This document shows, in pieces, positions 1-9,672 of a DNA stretch of 64,000 nt; positions within the stretch are counted from its first letter, which is position 1, and each line of letters starts with the position of its first letter. Source of the stretch: Vibrio fluminensis (GTDB lineage: Bacteria; Pseudomonadota; Gammaproteobacteria; Enterobacterales; Vibrionaceae). A program made the translations under genes and the position numbers. The DNA lies in NCBI RefSeq assembly GCF_015278125.1, contig NZ_JADILO010000001.1, positions 434,001-498,000 on the forward strand, given 5' to 3'. The notes beneath the pieces were generated by a model that did not search any database, was not told the origin of the DNA, and saw nothing but the letters and a program-made list of their open reading frames with translations.

Positions 1-12
1 TCCAGAAAGTCA

Positions 13-693
13 TTAGCCCACTAAAGGAGTGACATCGATGTACTTAGCCAGTTCTTTACGTTTCACACTTGGAACATAAGGGATTTCACCAATTTTAGGT
101 GCGTCGATCTTCTGCTCTAACATCTCAATAATTTCAGCGTAGTGCTCTGTGCCTGGGTTAATGCGATTAGCAACCCAACCTGCGACTTTTAATCCATCAG
201 CTTTGATTGCATCAAGTGTCAGCAATGCGTGGCTCAAACAGCCTAGCTTAATACCAACCACTAGAACCACTGGCAAATCTTCACGCTGTACCCAGCTTGA
301 TAGACAATCAGTATCTGAAACAGGCACACGCCAACCACCCGCACCTTCTACTAGTACGATGTCTGAGTTTTGTTTGTGCTGCGACAGTTTGTCACTTAAC
401 ACATCGTAATCAATGACAACGTCTTCACGCTTTGCTGCAATATGCGGTGATGCTGGCAGCTCAAGCGCATACGGGTTAACGTCATCGTATGCCACTTCTA
501 CCGTAGCGGCCGCTTGTAGATATAAAGCGTCAGAATTACGCATACCTTGTTCAGTTTTTTCACTGCCAGCGGCAACCGGCTTATAACCAATGGTATTTAA
601 GCCTCTCTCTTTTAAAGCGTTCAAAATCGCTTTAGAAGCTACTGTTTTACCTACATCGGTATCCGTACCAGCAATAAAAAATGCGTCGATCAT
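13..693 (-). CDS. bioD: Dethiobiotin synthetase
   Basis: BioD closes the ureido ring of dethiobiotin from 7,8-diaminopelargonic acid, CO2 and ATP, the penultimate step of biotin synthesis, in the cytosol. The 226-aa product has the P-loop GTDTDVGKT near residue 9 and a VEGAGG motif near residue 115, both hallmarks of the family, and its length is usual. It is the last gene of the bioBFCD operon; its start overlaps the end of bioC by 4 nt, which suggests translational coupling. The stop lies 13 bases from the window edge, so the terminator is not visible. The call is firm from motifs and operon position. Confidence 0.96.
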   Translation of the reverse strand: MIDAFFIAGTDTDVGKTVASKAILNALKERGLNTIGYKPVAAGSEKTEQGMRNSDALYLQAAATVEVAYDDVNPYALELPASPHIAAKREDVVIDYDVLSDKLSQHKQNSDIVLVEGAGGWRVPVSDTDCLSSWVQREDLPVVLVVGIKLGCLSHALLTLDAIKADGLKVAGWVANRINPGTEHYAEIIEMLEQKIDAPKIGEIPYVPSVKRKELAKYIDVTPLVG

Positions 694-1502
694 AGATTAA
701 TTTTCCCCAAACAAACCTGATAAGTTGCGGGAACAAGCCCCTGATGGTTATGTTGAAAATTTTGGTACTCACGTTCTAAACGTTTTAGCGACTGCCGACT
801 CGTCAACCCATGAGAGCGACCTTGAACATGATTCGCGCCAATGCCTTTTAAATCACGCATTAACGAGAATGCAGATGAATACCAAGCGATTATGGTGGGC
901 AAGTCTAAGTGATGGTTTTTACACTGGGCTTGCGCTAACGCAATTTTTACCTGATTGGCAGTTATAAAATCGTTGACGTGTTGATATGAGTCAACTTTTG
1001 CCCAAGCCTGCTTGAGCTCATTAAGTGAACCGTCCAGTAATGTCGAGAAGACAACGCTCCCCCCTCGGCGAGTAACACGGCGCATTTCTGCCAACGGCAC
1101 CGACAAATCGTCACACCACTGCAGCGCTAAACTAGAGAAAACATAATCAAACTGATGCGAGGTAAACGGCAGTGATTCTGCATCACCTTGTTGGTATTCC
1201 ATACCTTGATGGCCACAACGTGCTTGCGCTTGCTGTAACATTTCACTCGACAGGTCGCAGCAAACAACCTGCGCCCCTCTTGCCCGCAGTTGCTGACTAA
1301 AGAACCCCGTGCCGCAGCCAAGATCCAATACCTGTTTACCACCAAGATCTTTGGGTAACAAATCAAGCAAACGAGAACCAACTTCTCGTTGAAACGCAGC
1401 ATGCTTATCATAACTACCCGCTGCTTTACCAAACGCATCAGCGATTGCTTGTTTATTAGCAAAGTTCATCTGTTGCGAATTCACATATAACGCATTATTC
1501 AT
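690..1502 (-). CDS. bioC: Malonyl-ACP O-methyltransferase BioC
   Basis: BioC methylates malonyl-ACP with S-adenosylmethionine so that the fatty-acid machinery can build the pimeloyl chain. The 270-aa protein is a class I SAM methyltransferase with the glycine-rich motif [13 protein letters not shown] near residue 59. The stretch [13 protein letters not shown] near the N-terminus matches the family. The first ATG (1502) is preceded at 9 nt by AGAGGG, which lies inside the last codons of bioF; a second ATG 11 codons downstream is a less likely start. It sits between bioF and bioD in the operon. No bioH or other pimeloyl-ACP esterase gene is visible in the window. Confidence 0.94.
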   Translation of the reverse strand: MNNALYVNSQQMNFANKQAIADAFGKAAGSYDKHAAFQREVGSRLLDLLPKDLGGKQVLDLGCGTGFFSQQLRARGAQVVCCDLSSEMLQQAQARCGHQGMEYQQGDAESLPFTSHQFDYVFSSLALQWCDDLSVPLAEMRRVTRRGGSVVFSTLLDGSLNELKQAWAKVDSYQHVNDFITANQVKIALAQAQCKNHHLDLPTIIAWYSSAFSLMRDLKGIGANHVQGRSHGLTSRQSLKRLEREYQNFQHNHQGLVPATYQVCLGKINL

Positions 1503-1507
1503 CAGAG

Positions 1508-2650
1508 TTAACCCTCTATTAACGCTTTTAGTGCATCAGCTAAATGAGTGATTTGGTGTATCGAATGGTTCGCCGTCAAAGTGATCCTCAATCTTGCTTT
1601 ACCTTGCGGTACTGTAGGGGGACGTATCGCGGTTAACCATTGACCTCGAGACTTAAGTTGCTGCGACAGCAAAACGGCTTTCTCTGATTCACCAACAATA
1701 AACGGTTTGATTGGTGTATCGGTATATTGATAACCAGCGATGTTTTGCAATGCCTTATCATAGTGATAATAAAGCTCACTTAACTTATCTCTGCGCCATT
1801 GCTGCGTGGCAATCATATCGACAGCATGAGACAGAGCATGAGCTTGAGAAGGCGGCATTGCTGTCGAGTAGACATGGTGGCGAGCAAACTGAGTTAAATA
1901 ATCACCTGTCGCTTGGTCACACATGATTGCCGCACCAGATAAACCAAACGCTTTGCCAAAGGTAACCACTAATAATTGCGGTTTAATCCCCGCAGCATCG
2001 CAACTGCCCTTGCCTTGATGACCCAAAACGCCAATACCATGAGCATCATCGACAGCAAGCCAAGCTTTGCCCTCAATTACTTGAGCAATTTGCGCCAACG
2101 GCGCTTTATCACCATCCATGCTGAACACCCCTTCAGTGGCCACTAAGGTGTTCGATTGCAGCAGCTTAGTTAGGCTACTCACATTATTATGCTGAAACCG
2201 CTTCATCGTCGCGGGTGATAGCATGCCCGCTTCCATCAATGATGCATGATTGAGTTTGTCTTGCAGCAGTAAGTCACCCTTTTCGAGCAGACTAAACAGC
2301 ATCGCTTGATTGGCAGAAAACCCTGAACTAAACAGGATTGCACGAGAATAACCCAACCATTGGCAAAGTTTCTCTTCCAACAATTGGTGCGCGTGACTAA
2401 AACCCGTCACCAATGGGGATGCACCGCTGCCATTACCATAGCGATCGATCCCCTGTTGCCAAGCCTTTGCCAATTCTTTATCCGCCGCCAGCCCAAGATA
2501 GTCGTTACTGGAAAAGTTGCCGTATTTAACCTGTTCATGAGTCAGAACTGGATCATTACCCGACTCCACTGACGTAATTTGACGATTCAAGCCTTGCTGC
2601 TTACGCAGCTTTAAACAGTCAGCAATACGCTGATTAAACCCCTGCGTCAT
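1508..2650 (-). CDS. bioF: 8-amino-7-oxononanoate synthase
   Basis: BioF condenses pimeloyl-ACP with L-alanine to give 8-amino-7-oxononanoate (KAPA), using pyridoxal phosphate. The sequence has the alpha-oxoamine synthase pattern: NDYLGLA near residue 50, [10 protein letters not shown] near 200, and [12 protein letters not shown] with the PLP lysine near residue 230. I start at the ATG at 2650, giving 380 aa that begin [12 protein letters not shown] longer in-frame extension to 2698 exists but runs through the end of bioB and adds residues not typical of BioF. The chosen start overlaps the bioB stop region by 17 nt, consistent with a tightly coupled operon. Confidence 0.95.
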   Translation of the reverse strand: MTQGFNQRIADCLKLRKQQGLNRQITSVESGNDPVLTHEQVKYGNFSSNDYLGLAADKELAKAWQQGIDRYGNGSGASPLVTGFSHAHQLLEEKLCQWLGYSRAILFSSGFSANQAMLFSLLEKGDLLLQDKLNHASLMEAGMLSPATMKRFQHNNVSSLTKLLQSNTLVATEGVFSMDGDKAPLAQIAQVIEGKAWLAVDDAHGIGVLGHQGKGSCDAAGIKPQLLVVTFGKAFGLSGAAIMCDQATGDYLTQFARHHVYSTAMPPSQAHALSHAVDMIATQQWRRDKLSELYYHYDKALQNIAGYQYTDTPIKPFIVGESEKAVLLSQQLKSRGQWLTAIRPPTVPQGKARLRITLTANHSIHQITHLADALKALIEG

Positions 2651-3686
2651 AAAATAGGTCGTCTTTGCTTGGACGAGCGGCAACACGCTCAACAACACGA
2701 TCTAATAGATCATTCTCTTCGATTTCATCCGGACGCTGAGAGACTTGTTGGCTATTGATGCCGAGCTTATTAAACAGCTGCATGTCTTTATCTTCCGATG
2801 GATTCGGTGTGGTCAACAGTTTACAGCCATAAAAGACCGAGTTGGCACCCGCCATAAAGCACAGAGTTTGCATCTGCTCATTCATATTTTCGCGACCCGC
2901 AGATAAACGAACCGCAGACATTGGCATCATGATACGTGCAATGGCGATTAGACGAATAAAGTCGAATGGCTCAACATCCTCGACTTTTTCTAGCGGAGTG
3001 CCTTTTACTTTCACCAGCATGTTAATCGGCACACTTTCAGGGTGTGTTGGTAAGTTAGCCAATTCGCACAGCAAACCCGCACGATCGCTGGCACTCTCAC
3101 CCATACCGATAATACCGCCTGAACAAATTTTCATTCCCGCATCACGAACATGAGATAAGGTATCTAAACGATCTTGGTAGGTACGAGTAGTAATAATATT
3201 GCCGTAAAACTCTGGCGAGGTATCGAGGTTATGGTTGTAGTAGTCAAGGCCAGCACCTGCGAGTTGCTTAGCTTGATCTGGGGTAAGCATACCGAGCGTC
3301 ATACACGTCTCAAGACCCATATCCTTCACGCCTTTTATCATTTGCGTCAGATGTGGCATATCGCGCTGTTTCGGGTTCTTCCACGCAGCGCCCATACAAA
3401 AACGCGTTGAACCGGCATTTTTTGCCTTGGTAGCCGCATCAAGTACACGCTCGACTTCCATCAAACGCTCTTTCTCTACGTCCGTGGTATAGCGCGCGCT
3501 TTGCGGACAATATTTACAATCCTCTGGGCATGCCCCTGTTTTGATTGAAAGCAAAGTACTCACTTGCACATGGTTATGCTGCTGATATTTTCGATGCACT
3601 AACTGCGCTTCAAAAAGCAGGTCCATGAACGGCTTTTGCATTAGCTGTTTAACTTCACCATGAGTCCAGTTATGACGAACTTCCAC
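2634..3686 (-). CDS. bioB: Biotin synthase
   Basis: BioB is the radical-SAM enzyme that inserts sulfur into dethiobiotin. The 350-aa protein carries the [14 protein letters not shown] motif (C-x3-C-x2-C for the SAM [4Fe-4S] cluster) near residues 53-66. It also has downstream elements typical of BioB, such as [22 protein letters not shown] and the SAGRENM loop carrying the conserved arginine ligand region of the [2Fe-2S] cluster. It is the first gene of the leftward bioBFCD operon and is read from the shared control region with bioA. BirA repression is expected from the operator-like sequence in that region. Confidence 0.97.
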   Translation of the reverse strand: MEVRHNWTHGEVKQLMQKPFMDLLFEAQLVHRKYQQHNHVQVSTLLSIKTGACPEDCKYCPQSARYTTDVEKERLMEVERVLDAATKAKNAGSTRFCMGAAWKNPKQRDMPHLTQMIKGVKDMGLETCMTLGMLTPDQAKQLAGAGLDYYNHNLDTSPEFYGNIITTRTYQDRLDTLSHVRDAGMKICSGGIIGMGESASDRAGLLCELANLPTHPESVPINMLVKVKGTPLEKVEDVEPFDFIRLIAIARIMMPMSAVRLSAGRENMNEQMQTLCFMAGANSVFYGCKLLTTPNPSEDKDMQLFNKLGINSQQVSQRPDEIEENDLLDRVVERVAARPSKDDLFYDAGV

Positions 3687-3820
3687 ATCTCTTCCTTATT
3701 ATGTTCTTTGCTAAGCCAGCCCAAATACAGAGCCATTAAATCAAGTGGCTCAATTAAAAGCATGACCTCAACAAATAGATTTTATATCCACGACCAATCA
3801 GACATCGGGACGGTTTTATG

Positions 3821-3880
3821 GTTGACAGTCTATCGCCACAGAGTAAGCTGTCAACAACAAAACAAAATGAAAATTTACAA
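3821..3880. promoter_or_regulatory. Face-to-face bio promoters with BirA-operator-like sequence
   Basis: GTTGACAG (3821-3828) and CTGTCAAC (3848-3855) form a perfect inverted repeat. Each arm supplies a TTGACA -35 box on opposite strands. On the plus strand TTGACA (3822-3827) is 16 nt from TAAGCT (3844-3849). On the minus strand TTGACA (3849-3854) is 16 nt from TAGACT (3827-3832). The -10 boxes are weak. Transcripts would point rightward to bioA and leftward to bioB, the arrangement known from E. coli. CTGTCAACA (3848-3856), 15 nt, AATTTACAA (3872-3880) resembles the BirA operator TTGTAAACC-N15/16-GGTTTACAA. The layout is inferred from sequence only. Confidence 0.6.
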
Positions 3881-3910
3881 CTGGTTAAATTTTAATCTTT
3901 GCGAGTAATC

Positions 3911-5188
3911 ATGGATCTAGATTTTGATCGCCAGCATATTTGGCACCCTTACACTTCAACCATTAACCCTCTGCCTTGCTATCCAGTGGCTAAAGCAGCC
4001 GGTGTAACTATTTATCTTGAGAGCGGTGAAGAACTCATCGATGGAATGTCATCGTGGTGGTCAGCAATTCATGGCTACAATCATCCCTACTTAAACCAAG
4101 CCGCTCATCAACAAATTGATACGGTGTCACATGTGATGTTTGGTGGGCTTACCCATGCTCCCGCAATCAATTTGTGTAAAAAGCTCGTGGGTATGACGTG
4201 CGACTCGCTACAGCACGTATTTTTAGCGGATTCTGGCTCTGTGGCGGTAGAGGTGAGCCTAAAAATGGCACTGCAATATTGGCATGCGAAAGGGGAAGCG
4301 CGGGCTAAATTTCTGACTCTGCGAGATGGCTATCATGGCGACACGTTCGCTGCCATGTCAGTCACTGACCCTGATAATTCAATGCATTCTTTATACAAAG
4401 GCTTTTTACCTGAGCATATCTTTGCTAACTCGCCGAAAACCGGATTTTGGCAAGTGTGGGATCCCAGCGATCTGGATGATTTCAAACAAAAGTTAACTGA
4501 TCATCACCAAGAGATCGCCGCCGTGATTTTGGAACCAATCGTGCAAGGCGCCGGTGGGATGCGTATTTATCATCCTGAATTTCTGAAAGGGGTACGTGAG
4601 CTTTGCGATCAATTTGAGGTGCTGTTGATCTTAGATGAAATTGCTACTGGTTTTGGTCGTACAGGCAAATTGTTCGCCTATGAACATGCCGATATCGAAC
4701 CGGATATTCTATGCGTGGGTAAGGCGCTCACCAGTGGCTATATGACCTTGTCCGCGACCTTAGCGACCAGTAACGTTGCCAATAAGGTTTGCGGGGGTCA
4801 AGCTGGATGCTTTATGCATGGTCCGACTTTTATGGGTAACCCTCTTGCCTGCGCGGTTGCCACTGCCAGTATGGAACTGCTAGAGCGCAACGAGTGGCAA
4901 GTGCAAACCCAAATGATCGAGCAACAATTTGCTCGCTTACTACCACAAATCCAAGAGCATCCATTGGTGGCGGATGTGCGCTGGTTGGGCGGTATTGGTG
5001 TAGTCGAGACGCACAAAGCAGTCAATATGGAACAAATTCAGGCGCACTTTGTCGCCCAAGGAGTGTGGATTCGCCCGTTTGGTAAGCTTATCTATATGAT
5101 GCCGCCGTACATCAGTCACGCTCAGCATATTGAAAAGCTGGTCGCCGCTATTGAGAGTGCACTCAATAAACCTGAGTACTTTCAATAG
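3911..5188 (+). CDS. bioA: Adenosylmethionine-8-amino-7-oxononanoate aminotransferase
   Basis: BioA uses SAM as amino donor to convert KAPA to 7,8-diaminopelargonate. It is a class III PLP aminotransferase of 425 aa with HIWHPYTS at the N-terminus, the substrate motif DGMSSWWSAIHGYNHP, DEIATGFGRTGKLFA, and the PLP lysine in CVGKALTSGYMT near residue 275. I start at the ATG at 3911; a TTG four codons upstream is in frame but offers nothing extra. It is transcribed alone, divergently from bioBFCD, and is followed by a strong terminator. Biotin-dependent repression together with bioB is likely from the shared control region. Confidence 0.96.
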   Translation: MDLDFDRQHIWHPYTSTINPLPCYPVAKAAGVTIYLESGEELIDGMSSWWSAIHGYNHPYLNQAAHQQIDTVSHVMFGGLTHAPAINLCKKLVGMTCDSLQHVFLADSGSVAVEVSLKMALQYWHAKGEARAKFLTLRDGYHGDTFAAMSVTDPDNSMHSLYKGFLPEHIFANSPKTGFWQVWDPSDLDDFKQKLTDHHQEIAAVILEPIVQGAGGMRIYHPEFLKGVRELCDQFEVLLILDEIATGFGRTGKLFAYEHADIEPDILCVGKALTSGYMTLSATLATSNVANKVCGGQAGCFMHGPTFMGNPLACAVATASMELLERNEWQVQTQMIEQQFARLLPQIQEHPLVADVRWLGGIGVVETHKAVNMEQIQAHFVAQGVWIRPFGKLIYMMPPYISHAQHIEKLVAAIESALNKPEYFQ

Positions 5189-5223
5189 AGACAAGCCGCT
5201 ATAAATAAAAACGACTAAACGCA

Positions 5224-5252
5224 AAAAGGGTTGGCACGCTGCCAACCCTTTT
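5224..5252. terminator. Bidirectional terminator, bioA / YccT-like gene
   Basis: A perfect 13-bp stem (5224-5236 with 5240-5252, loop CGC) flanked by A-tract and T-tract lies between the convergent ends of bioA and the next gene, so it can stop transcription from both sides. Confidence 0.9.
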
Positions 5253-5267
5253 CAGATCATTCGATGA

Positions 5268-5933
5268 TTACTCTTGGTCAATCATCCAACGACGGAATTC
5301 TTTACGCTCTTCTTTGCTTGCTTTTAAATACCAAGCTTTAAGCTGTTCAACGTTTTTTGGCATCACTTTAGGAGCTTCAGCACCCTTGCTGCTCGCTACA
5401 ACAGAACCCGCTGTCGCTACCGCTGCTACTTCTACCGCAACTGGCGCATCAACCAATTCACCATTGTTAAAGTAAATACCGCGCTGTTTATTGTGCTCAG
5501 CAACTAGGTTATCCATACCCGCGTATGGCATAAAGCCACCTTTGCCTTTTAGTACCGCTTGCTCAAACTTAACTTCTTTACCATCAACCAACACTTTCCA
5601 GCCTGGGTTGGCTTTTTCAAACTCTATGTCTGCTTCAGTTTCACTGTATACTTTTGGCGCAAGAATTTTGATATCGCTGCCTTTAGCATCAAAGTTCAAA
5701 AGGAAAGGCTTCGATGTGTAAACTTTAGCACTGTTGCCAGAACCCAATTTGTCATCAAAACGCACAATAGCTTGAACAAAACCATCCTCTACTTGGTTTT
5801 GACCAATTTTATGTTCTGCCTTTTGACCGTTAATATAGAGAATTGAAACTCCATCTTGCGCAGAAAGGACCGCTGCTTGTAACGGAAAAGTCAACACACC
5901 CGCCATCACAGCAAATAAACTTTTAATCTTCAA
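5268..5933 (-). CDS. DUF2057 (YccT-type) periplasmic protein
   Basis: The 221-aa product looks like the DUF2057/YccT family, whose E. coli member is described as a curli-assembly inhibitor; its role here is unproven. It begins KIKSLFAVMAGVLTFPLQA, a clear signal peptide, so it should be periplasmic. I start at a TTG codon (5933) because AAGGGG lies 7 nt upstream and the signal peptide begins exactly there; the ATG further up adds 25 residues before the signal sequence. The C-terminal third has an Ala/Val-rich linker and ends with KASKEERKEFRRWMIDQE, a feature common in Vibrio members. The gene follows the porin with a terminator between them, so it probably has its own promoter. Confidence 0.75.
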   Translation of the reverse strand: MKIKSLFAVMAGVLTFPLQAAVLSAQDGVSILYINGQKAEHKIGQNQVEDGFVQAIVRFDDKLGSGNSAKVYTSKPFLLNFDAKGSDIKILAPKVYSETEADIEFEKANPGWKVLVDGKEVKFEQAVLKGKGGFMPYAGMDNLVAEHNKQRGIYFNNGELVDAPVAVEVAAVATAGSVVASSKGAEAPKVMPKNVEQLKAWYLKASKEERKEFRRWMIDQE

Positions 5934-5965
5934 AGGAGTTCCCCTTAAACAACAATGTAATGTAA

Positions 5966-5987
5966 AAAGCCACCCGAAGGTGGCTTT
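5966..5987 (-). terminator. Terminator of porin gene
   Basis: The stem AAAGCCACC / GGTGGCTTT (5966-5974, 5979-5987) with loop CGAA is followed by a T-run on the minus strand, just past the porin stop. Confidence 0.85.
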
Positions 5988-6011
5988 ATAGTATATCTTA
6001 TTAAGCAATCA

Positions 6012-7037
6012 TTAGAATGATGCTTTAACACCGATTGCAACACCAGTAGTGTTATCACGGAAGTCAGGGTTTGCAGTAGTACCTAGGTTAGTCTCACCAT
6101 CGTTACCAGCAACTTCAACGTATGCAGTTGTGTTAGGTGCTAGGTTGTAACCAGCGTTTACAAACCAGCTGTTTACGTCCATATCAGAGTCGTCGTGGCT
6201 AGAGTGAGAGTATGCAGTTGCAAATGTCCACTTACCTAGGTAGTAGTCAGCACCTACAGTTACTACGTCTGTATCTGCATCATCAGCGTGATCCATCTTA
6301 GTCGCGTAGTAACCAATACCTAGACGAATGCTTTCAAAACCAGAGTAATCTGCTTCAAAACCGTAAGCTTTTTCGTCACCGTTTGAAGTTTCATTGTAGT
6401 TTAGAGAAGCAAAGAATGCAGATAGGTCTAGGTCAGCAACACGGTAGCCGAAACGACCATCGTAGTAGTTGAAGTCATCGCCTTCAACAGTTTGAATTTG
6501 ACCGCCAGTAACGCTATCGATTAGGTCGCTGTGACCGATCTTGTCTTGGATAAAGCCAAGAGTTGTGTAGAACGTACCGTTGTCGTAGTCGTAACGGATA
6601 GCTTCGTCAGCACACGTTACGTCATCAGAACCAGCGTTGTATAGTTTGTTTACATCGAATTGGTAATCGTTTGTGATGCCACCTAGGTCATCGACAGCAG
6701 TACATAGACGACCGAACTTGATAGAGCCGTAAGTCTTAGAGTAAAGCGCTACGTATACGTCGCCGCTGCGAGTAACTTCTGCGTTGTTGCTTTCTGAACC
6801 ATCAAATGCCCAGTAACCACCGAAAGATAGGTCATCGTTTAGAGCGTAACGAACGTCAAAACCGAAGTCAGCATCTTCGATTTGTTGGCTCATAGAGCTG
6901 TTTGAGAAAGAGTTTTGGTAAGTTACTTCGATGTCACCGTGAATGTCTACAGTCACGCCATCTTGGTTGTAAAGTTCGATTGCTTGAGCAGATGTTGCTG
7001 CTGCAAGAATTGAAAGAGCTACTAGAGTCTTTTTCAT
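6012..7037 (-). CDS. Gram-negative general porin
   Basis: This is a 341-aa outer-membrane trimeric beta-barrel porin precursor. It has a signal peptide MKKTLVALSILAAATSAQA, then ELYNQDGVTVDIHGDIEVTY, a start typical of Vibrio OmpU/OmpL-like porins. The protein alternates short beta strands and ends in GVAIGVKASF, with the C-terminal phenylalanine recognised by the BAM complex. A longer in-frame extension to 7181 has no signal sequence upstream and is rejected. A pair of cysteines (GRLCTAVDD and DVTCADEA) in the first third could form a loop disulfide. I do not assign a specific porin name; constriction-loop comparison would be needed to choose among OmpU, OmpL and OmpN types. Confidence 0.88.
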   Translation of the reverse strand: MKKTLVALSILAAATSAQAIELYNQDGVTVDIHGDIEVTYQNSFSNSSMSQQIEDADFGFDVRYALNDDLSFGGYWAFDGSESNNAEVTRSGDVYVALYSKTYGSIKFGRLCTAVDDLGGITNDYQFDVNKLYNAGSDDVTCADEAIRYDYDNGTFYTTLGFIQDKIGHSDLIDSVTGGQIQTVEGDDFNYYDGRFGYRVADLDLSAFFASLNYNETSNGDEKAYGFEADYSGFESIRLGIGYYATKMDHADDADTDVVTVGADYYLGKWTFATAYSHSSHDDSDMDVNSWFVNAGYNLAPNTTAYVEVAGNDGETNLGTTANPDFRDNTTGVAIGVKASF

Positions 7038-7549
7038 AGTTAATCCACTGCCTTTTCTTAGATTAGGGAATTCCTTGTCCGGTTCCCTTTTATTTTTTTG
7101 GAGGTGTTTCAAACTAAATCGCTTGACACCGCCGCTTTCAAATTTCGGTGCTAGATTGCAGAAGATTGTTCTGACTGTCAAATCTTATAAAAACCACTCC
7201 TAAAAAAACATCAAAACCATAATAAACAACAACTTATGTGTAAATTAGTTAGTTTTGCGACCAACTTCTAACCTAGATAGCAGGTTCATCAGCAGTTGAT
7301 ACGCGTCGCAACTACAGTTTATTACTCTATTGCTTTACATTAAATTTACACCAAACAGAATTTAACACTAGATAAGTCTAATCTTTATAGTTTTATATTT
7401 TTCGCCTTTAGAAATAAATATAACTAATTGAAGGTTCAGTTTTTTTTTGTGAAGCGGATCTAGATTTATTTAAAAAGCGTGCGGAATCGTGAACTACATA
7501 ACAGTTAAGGAAGTGTGCTACTATCGCATCTCGTTAGAAAGGCGCTGTT
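7038..7549. other. Intergenic region between porin and dinG
   Basis: This is 512 bases without a supported gene. It must hold the divergent promoters of the porin (leftward) and dinG (rightward). On the minus strand a TTGACA box lies at 7176-7181 but its -10 is weak. A run of nine T at 7440-7448 follows A/T-rich sequence. I saw no convincing LexA box (CTG-N10-CAG) before dinG. Confidence 0.5.
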
Positions 7550-9622
7550 ATGACCAACACAAAAATCCATCAAACTATTCGCACTAGCTACCAGAACCTA
7601 CAAGCACAACTAGAAAATTTCGTACCTCGCCGTGCACAAAACTATCTAGTTGCAGAAATAACTAAGACCCTATGCGGTGAATACCATAAAAAAAATCGTA
7701 TGATTGTGGCCGAGGCCGGAACCGGGATCGGTAAATCGCTTTCTTATCTTATGGCGGCGATCCCCGTAGCTTTTCTTAGTCAACGAAAAGTGGTTATTTC
7801 TACCGCGACGGTTGCACTGCAAGAACAGCTGATTAATAAAGATTTACCTTTATTTAGACGCATTACTGACCTGAATTTTTCATTCTTACTGGCCAAAGGG
7901 CGTCAACGTTACTGCTGCGCGGAAAAACTCGCCAATGCTTGCGGCGCTGACGGTCAGCAAATGGCAATGTTTGAGACCAAACCAAAGCGCAAAGATATCG
8001 AACTACTTGAAACTATGTACCGTTCGCTTGCGCAAGGTAAATGGGATGGCGATAGAGACTCATGGCCAAAATCGATTGATGATCACATTTGGCAGCTTAT
8101 CGTTAGTGATAAACATAGCTGTAATAACAGTATGCCTTCTCATCGCGGTTGTCCTTTCCAAAAAGCGCGTAGCGAACTCGACAAAGCCGATGTGATTATT
8201 GCCAATCACAGCTTGGTGATGGCCGACGCTGATTTAGGTGGCGGTGTCATTTTACCCGAACCTGAAGAAACCATTTATGTGTTCGATGAAGCGCATCATC
8301 TCCCTCATGTGGCACGCGACCATTCCGCTGCTGCTGCCAGTTTAAAGGGTGCCGCAACTTGGCTAGAGAGACTAAATCAGTCAGTGACCAAATTTTCTGG
8401 CCTCGCGGATGAGAAGCGTGTGGCCCGTTTTCGTAACGAACTGCAAGATGCCGTACAACAATTAATCCCTTCGCTAACCCAATTAGCGGGGCGTTTCGAC
8501 CCAGCCCATTTTAGTGAAAACATTTACCGTTTCGAACATGGCGATCTGCCTGATTGGTTAGCCGCTGAATCCAAAGATCTTAAACAACTCTCTAACAAAG
8601 GCGCTCAAGCCACAGCCAAGATCGCTGATCTGATTGCAGAAAGAGTAAAAGATGGTGAAGTTGCTGCGCGTTTAGCTGAGCCAGCATTGGCTGAGTTAGG
8701 TTTCTACATCCAGCGTATGGATAACTTAGCGCAAGTATGGCAACTGATGGCAGAGCCACCTCGCGATAAAGGGGCACCTCTCGCTCGCTGGTTAGAGCTA
8801 AGCCCTGAACGAGAGGGGGACTTTATTGTTAACGTGTCCCCCCTTGAGGTGGGTTGGCAACTTGATCAACAGATTTGGAGTCGATGCTTAGGTGCAGTAT
8901 TAGTATCGGCAACGATGCGCGCGCTCAATTCATTTAACTTTTTCTGCCGCCAAGCGGGGATCAGTGATAAAGCAGAAGATGGCACCCGATTCTTGGCGCT
9001 CGCGTCACCTTTCGACTATCAGAATCAAGCCGAGTTGCGCGTGCCTAAGATGAAATACGAGCCGCAAGCAAAGGAGTTTACGGAATATCTTATTGAAATT
9101 CTGCCTAATCAAATTAAAGACAAAAAGGCTAATTTAGTTTTATTCTCTTCTTATTGGCAGATGAACCAAGTTGCCGAAGCCTTGGACAAACAATTCATCA
9201 AAAAAGGGTGGGCGTTGCAGATCCAAGGTAAAGAGTCTCGCAATGAAATTCTAAACAAACATAAAACGCTGGTGCAATGTGGTAAAACTAGTGTGCTGTT
9301 TGGTACGGGCAGTTTTTCCGAGGGGTTAGATTTGCCCGGTGAGCTGTTAGAGAACCTGATCATCACCAAGATCCCTTTTGGCGTTCCTACCTCACCAGTA
9401 GAACAAGCACATGCTGAATATATTGAGCACAAAGGAGGCAATCCATTTATGCAGATCACCGTCCCAGAGGCGAGTAAAAAGCTCATCCAGTCAGTTGGAC
9501 GCTTACTGCGTAAAGAACGGGATTCTGGTACAGTAGTCATCTTAGATAGGCGCCTTGTAACCAAACGTTATGGCAGCGCCTTACTGGATTCACTACCACC
9601 CTTTAAACGTGTCATCGAATAA
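7550..9622 (+). CDS. dinG: ATP-dependent DNA helicase DinG
   Basis: DinG is an XPD-like superfamily 2 helicase with an iron-sulfur cluster that unwinds DNA 5'-3' and resolves R-loops and replication blocks. The 690-aa product has Walker A AEAGTGIGKS (residues 55-64), the DEAH box VFDEAHH (244-250) and motif VI QSVGRLLRKERDSG near 635. Candidate cluster cysteines are C122/C123, C131, C191 and C201. The spacing differs from the C-x73-C-x4-C-x5-C of E. coli DinG because the third cysteine position is occupied by another residue. The gene stands alone on the plus strand with AAGG 8 nt before the ATG region; the TSUP gene follows after 50 nt. Confidence 0.95.
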   Translation: MTNTKIHQTIRTSYQNLQAQLENFVPRRAQNYLVAEITKTLCGEYHKKNRMIVAEAGTGIGKSLSYLMAAIPVAFLSQRKVVISTATVALQEQLINKDLPLFRRITDLNFSFLLAKGRQRYCCAEKLANACGADGQQMAMFETKPKRKDIELLETMYRSLAQGKWDGDRDSWPKSIDDHIWQLIVSDKHSCNNSMPSHRGCPFQKARSELDKADVIIANHSLVMADADLGGGVILPEPEETIYVFDEAHHLPHVARDHSAAAASLKGAATWLERLNQSVTKFSGLADEKRVARFRNELQDAVQQLIPSLTQLAGRFDPAHFSENIYRFEHGDLPDWLAAESKDLKQLSNKGAQATAKIADLIAERVKDGEVAARLAEPALAELGFYIQRMDNLAQVWQLMAEPPRDKGAPLARWLELSPEREGDFIVNVSPLEVGWQLDQQIWSRCLGAVLVSATMRALNSFNFFCRQAGISDKAEDGTRFLALASPFDYQNQAELRVPKMKYEPQAKEFTEYLIEILPNQIKDKKANLVLFSSYWQMNQVAEALDKQFIKKGWALQIQGKESRNEILNKHKTLVQCGKTSVLFGTGSFSEGLDLPGELLENLIITKIPFGVPTSPVEQAHAEYIEHKGGNPFMQITVPEASKKLIQSVGRLLRKERDSGTVVILDRRLVTKRYGSALLDSLPPFKRVIE

Positions 9623-9672
9623 TTTACGACCTTGCTGTCTAAACTAAGCAGCCAGAATAAGAAGAATCATCA

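Noticed and set aside
7038..7181. Longer porin start at 7181
   Set aside because: The typical signal peptide MKKTLVALSILAAATSAQA begins at 7037; the extension has no signal features.
7450..7549. SOS (LexA) control of dinG
   Set aside because: E. coli dinG is LexA-controlled, but I see no CTG-N10-CAG type box in the upstream 100 bases.
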